Below are positions 4,072 to 8,584 of a stretch of DNA of 8,584 bases, piece by piece. Origin of the DNA: Actinomycetes bacterium. GTDB taxonomy: Bacteria > Actinomycetota > Acidimicrobiia > Acidimicrobiales > RAAP-2. Made by a program: the position numbers and the translations under genes. Location: the NCBI GenBank assembly GCA_021805305.1, contig JAJZFO010000148.1:1-8584 (forward strand), given 5' to 3'. Position 1 is the first letter of the stretch, and every line of letters begins with the position of its first letter. Below the pieces are notes generated by a model. That model saw only the letters and a list, made by a program, of their open reading frames with translations. It was not told the origin of the DNA and made no database searches.

Positions 4072-7053
4072 TCAACGCTTCTGGTCGAGGGCCTTGGCCG
4101 CGGCGAGGACGTCGGGCGGCACGACGGTGCCGGGTCGGTTGCGCGGGTCGTTGGTGAGGAATCGTCCGACCACGGGGATCTCGGTGATGGACTCGGCGCG
4201 CAGGATCGCCGCGACCACCGGGACGAAGTTCTCGGCCGCGGGGTAGACGATGTAGCGCGGTAGCCAGACGGGGTGGTACTTGGCGTTGAACATCCACAGT
4301 GACTCGATGGGCAAGATCCCCGAGAGACGCTTCAGGGTCCAGCGCTCGACGCGGGTGAAGGTACCCTCACCGCGTTCGCCGTCGAGGACCGAACGGAACG
4401 CGGCGAAGTTGAGGCTGAGGCCCTGGCCGCCCTGTCCTTTGAGGTACTCAATGGTCGAGCACAGGGCGTAGTCGATCAACCCATTGGGGTGCTCGCCGGG
4501 GTCGCGACGCATGAGGTCGAGCGAGTAGCCCTTGATCGCGGGCGACGGGACGAACTGACACGCCGCGGCGGGCTTGCCGTCGGGTCCGTAGACCAGGGTC
4601 AGGAGGAGACCCTTGTCCTTGGGGTCAAAGAGGCGCCCCAGCATCATCGAGAAGCCGCGTTCGCCCTCGCCGCGTCGCAACATCGAGATGAGCTCCAAGA
4701 CGCCGGTGACCTGGGCAGGGTCGATGTCGGCCGGGTCCAGGAACTCCACCGTGTAGCCGTGTTTCTTCAATCGCGTGCAGGCCTGGCGCACGCCCTTCAT
4801 CTTGCCGCCCTCGAGGGTGAAGGTCTGGCAGTCGACGATGGCCTCGTCGCCCAGGTAGAGGTAGTGCATGCCCGCGGCGTGGTAGGTCCCCAGCCATTCG
4901 GCCCCCGCACCCATGACCGCGATGGTCCAGCCGCGCGCCTCGGAGTAGGACCTGAACGCGTTGAACACCTCGGTGCGCTCGGCGTCGGGGCCGATCGGGT
5001 CCGGCGAGACCAGGGCGACCCCGCCGTAGACGGCGTAGGCGACGAGGGAATCGCGAAAGAAGAAGAACTGCTTGTCGTCACGCAGGGCGAAGTAGTCGAG
5101 CGTGCCGCGTCCGTGGCGGCGCACGATGTCGCGCGCGCGCAGTTCGGCCACGCGTCGCTCGGCACCGTGGCCCGTGGTCGAGAGTCGTCGGTCCACGACG
5201 GGGCGGGTGACCACGTAGATCGCGCTCACGATGAGCGAGATGCCGATCGTGACCAGGACGGGGTCGATGAAGTCGGTCGACGGGTCGGGCAGGGCGATGT
5301 TGTACTGGCCCACGAGGCGTTCGGCGCAGGCGAGCAGGACGACCCCGAAATTGGGCAAGACGTAGTGGCGTCGCGTGGCGGCCTCGATGCCGAGCGCACC
5401 GGCGACGACCGCGATGACCGCGATCAGCCCCAGCCGCGGCAGGATCGCGCGCGCAGTCGTACGGTCCGAGGCGGCCAGGAAGTGGCGCCGTTGCACGATG
5501 AGGAAGGTGGCCAGCGTTGCCGCGACGAGCGAAGCGACCAGCGAGCCACCCCGCGCCAGGTGCGCCACGACGGTCAGGGCGAGCGCCCCCACGGCCAGGT
5601 ACCAGGCCCGGCGCTGCCCGCGGCGCACGCCGCGCGCCAGCATGATCATGGAGATCCCCGCGATGGCCGTCACCACGGCGGCCGATTGGGCGACGCCCAG
5701 GGGCAGGACGTTCAGCACCAGGTGCAGTCGCGAGCGAAGCGGGGGCGACGCGGTGACGGCGACGTTGATGAGTCCGTCCAGGGCGAGCAGTCCACTCGCC
5801 CAGCGCCGGATGGACCGCTGGCGACGCTGGGAGAGCAGTCGGTCCCGCGAGACCGGAAAGGGCGCGCCCTGGGGCCACGACCCGAGCGTCGTGGTGCCCT
5901 GGGGCGGTCCGACCTGGGTGGGCGCGCCGGCGACCAGGCGTTCGAGCAGTCGCTCGCGCGCGAGCGTGGACTCGCCGCCGAGCAGGCGCACCTGGACGTT
6001 GCTCGCGGCCTCGATCTCGACCACGCCCAGGCGCAGGACCGAGCTGAAGACCGGGGGCAGACCGAAGCGACCCTCGCGCTTGATCAGCACCGGACGCGAG
6101 GGACCGGGGACCGCGCAGACCCCTCGGTCCAAGAAGGCCAGCGCCGGACGCGGCGCGCCGCCGATGACCGCCCCCACGCCACCGCGTTCGACGATGCGCC
6201 GGGCGTAGTCGAGGGCGTCCACCTGGTCGATGAGGGTGTTGGCGAGGGGCTCGCTCTCGGCGTCGCCGTGCAGGGAACGATTGAAGCGCCGGCGCACCAC
6301 GAGGCCGGCGATCGCGACCACGAGCGCCTCGGCCACGACCAGCACGAAGAGGTTGACGATGACGTTGTCCCAGAAATTGTTGGTGTGTGGGGCGTGCACC
6401 GCGTACTCGTGGTGGGTGAAGTGACCGATGATCTCGGTGGCCGAATTGAAGAGGTCGCCCACCGCGAGCGCGAGCAGCACGAGCCAGATCCACGGCGCCA
6501 GTCGTCGGTACAGGACGCGTGACGCCACGAAGCCGGTGAGCGCCGCCGGGTCCTCGAGGCGATCCGCGTCGGAACGGTCGGCCGCGTCGACGTTGGCGAC
6601 GTCGACGCGATGCGAACCCGCGGCGATGGCCAGGTCGTGCACGCCACTCGCCGAGGCCACTTGGAGCATGAGATCACTGGCCACCCGCACGCCGATCGCG
6701 CCCAGGAGCGCCTGGGCCGTCTCGTCGCTGGCCAGGGCCGCGTCGTCACTGCCCGGCAGCACGTAGACCTGGTGGTTCTCGTGGGCGGCGAAGACGCGCA
6801 CCGCGTCGAAGAAGTCGCCGAGGTGCTCGATGGTGGCCGCGACCACGTCGCTCAGGCGCTGGTCGTCACGGGCGAAGAAGAGATTGCCCGCGACCACCAC
6901 CACCGCCGGGTCGTCGATGTCACCTAGGAGGGTGGCCAGCTCGCGCACGGGTCGACTGCGCGCGTCGGTGCTCGGTGAGAGACTGAGGTCGCTGACGACG
7001 TAGACGTGGTGTCCGTAGGGGATTGGCAGCGTGTGTCGTTCGATCGCTCCCAT
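4072..7053 (-). CDS. Membrane protein: degenerate metallophosphoesterase domain fused to a DUF2156 lysyltransferase-type domain
   Basis: From ATG 7053 the protein has 993 residues; a GTG one codon earlier (7056) is an alternative, and I number from that. Residues 1-390 look like an actinobacterial calcineurin-type phosphoesterase interrupted by two helices (about 188-204 and 231-254). Its metal motifs are altered: SDLSL (22-26) for SDLHL, AGNLF (56-60) for a GD motif, PGSDD (101-105) for PGNHD, and GGAP (299-302) where GHTH is expected. About seven helices follow (about 420-617). Residues 645-935 are DUF2156/LPG_synthase_C: LDYFALRDDKQFFF, VSPDPIGP, YLGDEAIVDCQTFTLEGGKMKGVRQA, GYSLDLMRRDP, LSLNFAAFRS. 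This domain in MprF and LysX moves lysine or another amino acid from aminoacyl-tRNA to phosphatidylglycerol, giving resistance to cationic peptides. Unlike LysX there is no lysyl-tRNA synthetase part. An AGGAGG (7079-7084) lies 22 bases before the GTG, too far for normal use. Confidence 0.87.
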   Translation of the reverse strand: MGAIERHTLPIPYGHHVYVVSDLSLSPSTDARSRPVRELATLLGDIDDPAVVVVAGNLFFARDDQRLSDVVAATIEHLGDFFDAVRVFAAHENHQVYVLPGSDDAALASDETAQALLGAIGVRVASDLMLQVASASGVHDLAIAAGSHRVDVANVDAADRSDADRLEDPAALTGFVASRVLYRRLAPWIWLVLLALAVGDLFNSATEIIGHFTHHEYAVHAPHTNNFWDNVIVNLFVLVVAEALVVAIAGLVVRRRFNRSLHGDAESEPLANTLIDQVDALDYARRIVERGGVGAVIGGAPRPALAFLDRGVCAVPGPSRPVLIKREGRFGLPPVFSSVLRLGVVEIEAASNVQVRLLGGESTLARERLLERLVAGAPTQVGPPQGTTTLGSWPQGAPFPVSRDRLLSQRRQRSIRRWASGLLALDGLINVAVTASPPLRSRLHLVLNVLPLGVAQSAAVVTAIAGISMIMLARGVRRGQRRAWYLAVGALALTVVAHLARGGSLVASLVAATLATFLIVQRRHFLAASDRTTARAILPRLGLIAVIAVVAGALGIEAATRRHYVLPNFGVVLLACAERLVGQYNIALPDPSTDFIDPVLVTIGISLIVSAIYVVTRPVVDRRLSTTGHGAERRVAELRARDIVRRHGRGTLDYFALRDDKQFFFFRDSLVAYAVYGGVALVSPDPIGPDAERTEVFNAFRSYSEARGWTIAVMGAGAEWLGTYHAAGMHYLYLGDEAIVDCQTFTLEGGKMKGVRQACTRLKKHGYTVEFLDPADIDPAQVTGVLELISMLRRGEGERGFSMMLGRLFDPKDKGLLLTLVYGPDGKPAAACQFVPSPAIKGYSLDLMRRDPGEHPNGLIDYALCSTIEYLKGQGGQGLSLNFAAFRSVLDGERGEGTFTRVERWTLKRLSGILPIESLWMFNAKYHPVWLPRYIVYPAAENFVPVVAAILRAESITEIPVVGRFLTNDPRNRPGTVVPPDVLAAAKALDQKR

Positions 7054-7056
7054 CAC

Positions 7057-7101
7057 GTCTAGTCTCGCAGAGATTGTTCCTCCTCATTTGGCCGAGAGCG
7101 T
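7057..7101. promoter_or_regulatory. Divergent intergenic region holding both promoters
   Basis: Only about 45 bases separate the start codons of the lysyltransferase and HAD phosphatase genes, so their promoters must overlap or reach into the opposite coding region. No clear -10/-35 pair stands out. AGGAGG is visible on the minus strand at 7079-7084. A weak GAGAG (7094-7098) lies just before the HAD gene. Shared regulation of the pair is plausible. Confidence 0.4.
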
Positions 7102-7590
7102 ATGACCACCACGAACCCACAAGAGCACTGGTATTGGCGCCGCGGGCCGGTGGCGGCGGGCCCCTGCGTCATCGTGGACATCGACGGGGTGCTGGCCGAC
7201 GCCGCCGGGCGTCAGCACCTGCGCGGCTGGGGTGACTGGCGATCGTTCTTCGACGCCTGCGACCAGGACCCCCTCATCGAGGAGACCTCGCGATTGCTCG
7301 ACCTCTTGGACCCCTCGCTCGCCGTCTTGTTGGTGACCGGGCGACCTCGCCGCGTCCAGACCAAGACAGTGGACTGGCTCGAGAGTTTCGCCGTGCGCTG
7401 GGACCTACTGGTGACGCGCGACTTCGGCGACTACTCGGGGGTCTCGGAGTTCAAGCGCGACGTGTTGCACGACATCCAGGCGATGGGATTCGACGTGCGA
7501 CTCGCGCTCGAGGACGACCCGGGGAACCACGCGATGTACGTCGCCGAAGGCATCGCCTGTCTCTACATCCACTCGGGCTACTACCTCTAG
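7102..7590 (+). CDS. HAD-superfamily phosphatase, polynucleotide kinase 3'-phosphatase-like
   Basis: The 162 residues contain all four HAD motifs: I, VIVDIDGVLAD (23-33), with nucleophile Asp26 and acid/base Asp28; II, LLVTGRP (76-82), with Thr79; III, probably Lys118 in EFKRDVL; and IV, LALEDDPGN (134-142), with acidic residues 137-139. GRQHLRGWGDWRSFFDACDQDP after motif I and the tail CLYIHSGYYL fit small actinobacterial phosphatases related to the phosphatase half of T4-type polynucleotide kinase/phosphatase. No kinase P-loop is present, so it would be phosphatase only. The likely reaction is hydrolysis of a phosphomonoester; a 3'-phosphate on nucleic acid is inferred, not shown. It is cytosolic, with no signal peptide. 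ATG 7102 is the natural start, with a weak Shine-Dalgarno. It is divergent from the lysyltransferase gene and convergent with hemY. Confidence 0.82.
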   Translation: MTTTNPQEHWYWRRGPVAAGPCVIVDIDGVLADAAGRQHLRGWGDWRSFFDACDQDPLIEETSRLLDLLDPSLAVLLVTGRPRRVQTKTVDWLESFAVRWDLLVTRDFGDYSGVSEFKRDVLHDIQAMGFDVRLALEDDPGNHAMYVAEGIACLYIHSGYYL

Positions 7591-7595
7591 GTCCC

Positions 7596-7625
7596 ACCCC
7601 GCGACGCCACGGGTGCGTCTGGGGT
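7596..7625. terminator. Bidirectional hairpin between HAD phosphatase and hemY genes
   Basis: ACCCC (7596-7600) pairs with GGGGT (7621-7625) and GACGC (7603-7607) pairs with GCGTC (7615-7619). A small internal loop separates the two helices and the apical loop is seven bases. It fills the 34-base gap between two convergent stop codons and reaches the hemY stop. It lacks a T-run, as is common for GC-rich actinobacteria. Confidence 0.5.
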
Positions 7626-8584
7626 CACGGTGAGTCGGCGCCCACCAGGGCCGCGACCTCGCGTGCCGCGCGACGACCCGACCCGATGCTGGCGGGGATG
7701 CCGACGCCGTCGTAGGGGCTGCCGGCCAGTCGCAGGGGGTAGGGCGCGAGGGTGGCACGCGCGCGCGCCACGAGTTGGGTGTGCCCCACGTAATACTGGG
7801 GCAGGCCCTGGGGCCAGCGTTGCACGCGCGCCGCGAGCGGGGTTCCCACGCGCCCGAGCACCGTGGCCAGTTCGTCGCGCACGCGCTGCGTGAGGGCTTC
7901 GTCGCTCAGTGCCTCGTAGCGGCGATCGTCGATGCGCCCGACGTGCGCTCGTAGCAGCACCTCGCCGTCGCGGCGCAGGTGCTCCCACTTTCGGTCGAGG
8001 AACGTCACCGCGGTGGTCATCATGACGTCGTCGTGCCACGCGGTCGCCAAGGGGATCAGGACCCCCGTGCCCGTCGCGGGAAGGGTGGTGTCGGCGTCGT
8101 CGAAGACGAAGGTGATCATGGCCGCACCTGCGCTGTTGACGCTGGTGAGAGCGCCGAGGTCTTCGCCCAGGGCGCGACACAGTCGCCCGGCGGTGGGCGC
8201 GGGCGTCGCCAGGATGATCGCGCTCGCTCCCGTCGCGGTGTCGGCGGTGTCGACCTCCCAGGGGTACGAGCCCGAGGGAGTGGGCCGCAGGGCGCTCACC
8301 TCGGCGCCGTGGCGAAGGACGACCCCGCGCTCGCCCAATTGACGCACCAGCTCCTCCGCCAGGGACCCCACGCCCCCGCGCAGGGACATGAACAGGGGAC
8401 CCAGGGCACGCTGCGCGGCCTCGCCCATGTTCGCGGCGGGTGCCGCGTCGGCGCGTAGCGCCTTCATGAGGGACCCTCCGCGCTGGGCGGCGGCGAAGAG
8501 GCTGGGGAAGACGGCCTCGGCCGAGAGTTCGTCGACGCGCCCGGCCTGGATGCCGCCCACCATGGGTTCGATCAGTTGATAGGT
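7625..8584 (-). CDS. hemY: HemY-type protoporphyrinogen/coproporphyrinogen III oxidase (N-terminus beyond the window)
   Basis: About 319 C-terminal residues are present; the frame is open to the right edge and begins TYQLIEPMVGGIQAGRVDELSAEAVFPSLF. That block, the following LFMSLRGGVGSLAEELVRQL, and the FAD-contacting end PLRLAGSPYDGVGIPASIGSGRRAAREV are hallmarks of the HemY/PPOX flavoprotein family. The N-terminal dinucleotide-binding GxGxxG must lie outside the window. The enzyme oxidises a porphyrinogen using FAD and oxygen. In Actinomycetota the family member usually works in the coproporphyrin-dependent route (coproporphyrinogen III to coproporphyrin III); that is from family knowledge, not from this sequence. 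It is a soluble, membrane-associated type without a visible helix here. The stop at 7625 is convergent with the HAD gene. Other haem genes may lie to the right. Confidence 0.92.
   Translation of the reverse strand, partial: TYQLIEPMVGGIQAGRVDELSAEAVFPSLFAAAQRGGSLMKALRADAAPAANMGEAAQRALGPLFMSLRGGVGSLAEELVRQLGERGVVLRHGAEVSALRPTPSGSYPWEVDTADTATGASAIILATPAPTAGRLCRALGEDLGALTSVNSAGAAMITFVFDDADTTLPATGTGVLIPLATAWHDDVMMTTAVTFLDRKWEHLRRDGEVLLRAHVGRIDDRRYEALSDEALTQRVRDELATVLGRVGTPLAARVQRWPQGLPQYYVGHTQLVARARATLAPYPLRLAGSPYDGVGIPASIGSGRRAAREVAALVGADSP

Noticed and set aside
5078..6493. A 471-residue minus-strand open frame in another phase inside the fusion gene
   Set aside because: It overlaps the real frame, and its translation is almost all Arg, Gly, Ala and Pro, with no recognisable fold.
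4489..6522. A 677-residue open frame on the plus strand opposite the lysyltransferase fusion
   Set aside because: It is antisense to a well-supported gene, rich in Arg/Gly/Asp/His/Gln, has no domain-like sequence, and arises from GC-rich codon bias.
7587..8180. 197-residue Arg-rich frame within hemY
   Set aside because: It is a shadow in another phase of the well-conserved HemY sequence.

Overview
The window is GC-rich, unspliced bacterial DNA with nine protein-coding genes. The set points to a high-GC Actinomycetota. It includes an actinobacterial-type methyltransferase beginning with a GWDFSWLDGRA block, small conserved actinobacterial-looking proteins, a multi-membrane lysyltransferase-type protein with a DUF2156 C-terminus, and a HemY-type haem oxidase. 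I cannot fix the class; Acidimicrobiia or a relative is a guess. I see no phage, insertion sequence, CRISPR, rRNA or tRNA.

Left part (1-2453): a class I methyltransferase on the minus strand runs off the left edge with almost all of its sequence present. Next come a two-helix membrane protein (1081-1350, +) and, convergent with it, a lysine-free protein that is 40% Asp/Glu (1422-1796, -). A 79-residue conserved-looking protein (2214-2453, +) starts right behind a -10-like hexamer and is probably leaderless. Gene-poor stretches lie at 768-1080, 1797-2213 and 2454-2758. The last of these is rich in inverted repeats.

Middle part (2759-7056): a full-length member of the adenosine-specific kinase family (PF04008) has a strong ribosome binding site. 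It is followed by an orphan ParA-type ATPase with no ParB partner in view. Convergent with ParA is a 993-residue membrane protein. Its N-terminus looks like a calcineurin-type metallophosphoesterase split by two membrane helices, then come about seven more helices, and its C-terminus is a DUF2156/LPG-synthase (MprF/LysX-like) acyltransferase domain. The phosphoesterase metal-binding motifs are replaced at nearly every position, so this half looks like a pseudoenzyme.

Right part (7102-8584): divergent from the membrane protein, with about 45 bases between them, is a stand-alone HAD phosphatase resembling the phosphatase half of polynucleotide kinase/phosphatase. Convergent with it is the 3' part of a HemY-type haem-biosynthesis oxidase that runs off the right edge.

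The genes do not form one operon. Most are single units, and three convergent junctions carry GC-rich inverted repeats that may end transcription. I found no defence system or clearly new multi-gene system. The most interesting items are the apparently dead phosphoesterase domain fused to a lysyltransferase, the acidic lysine-free protein, and the structured intergenic region upstream of the kinase.
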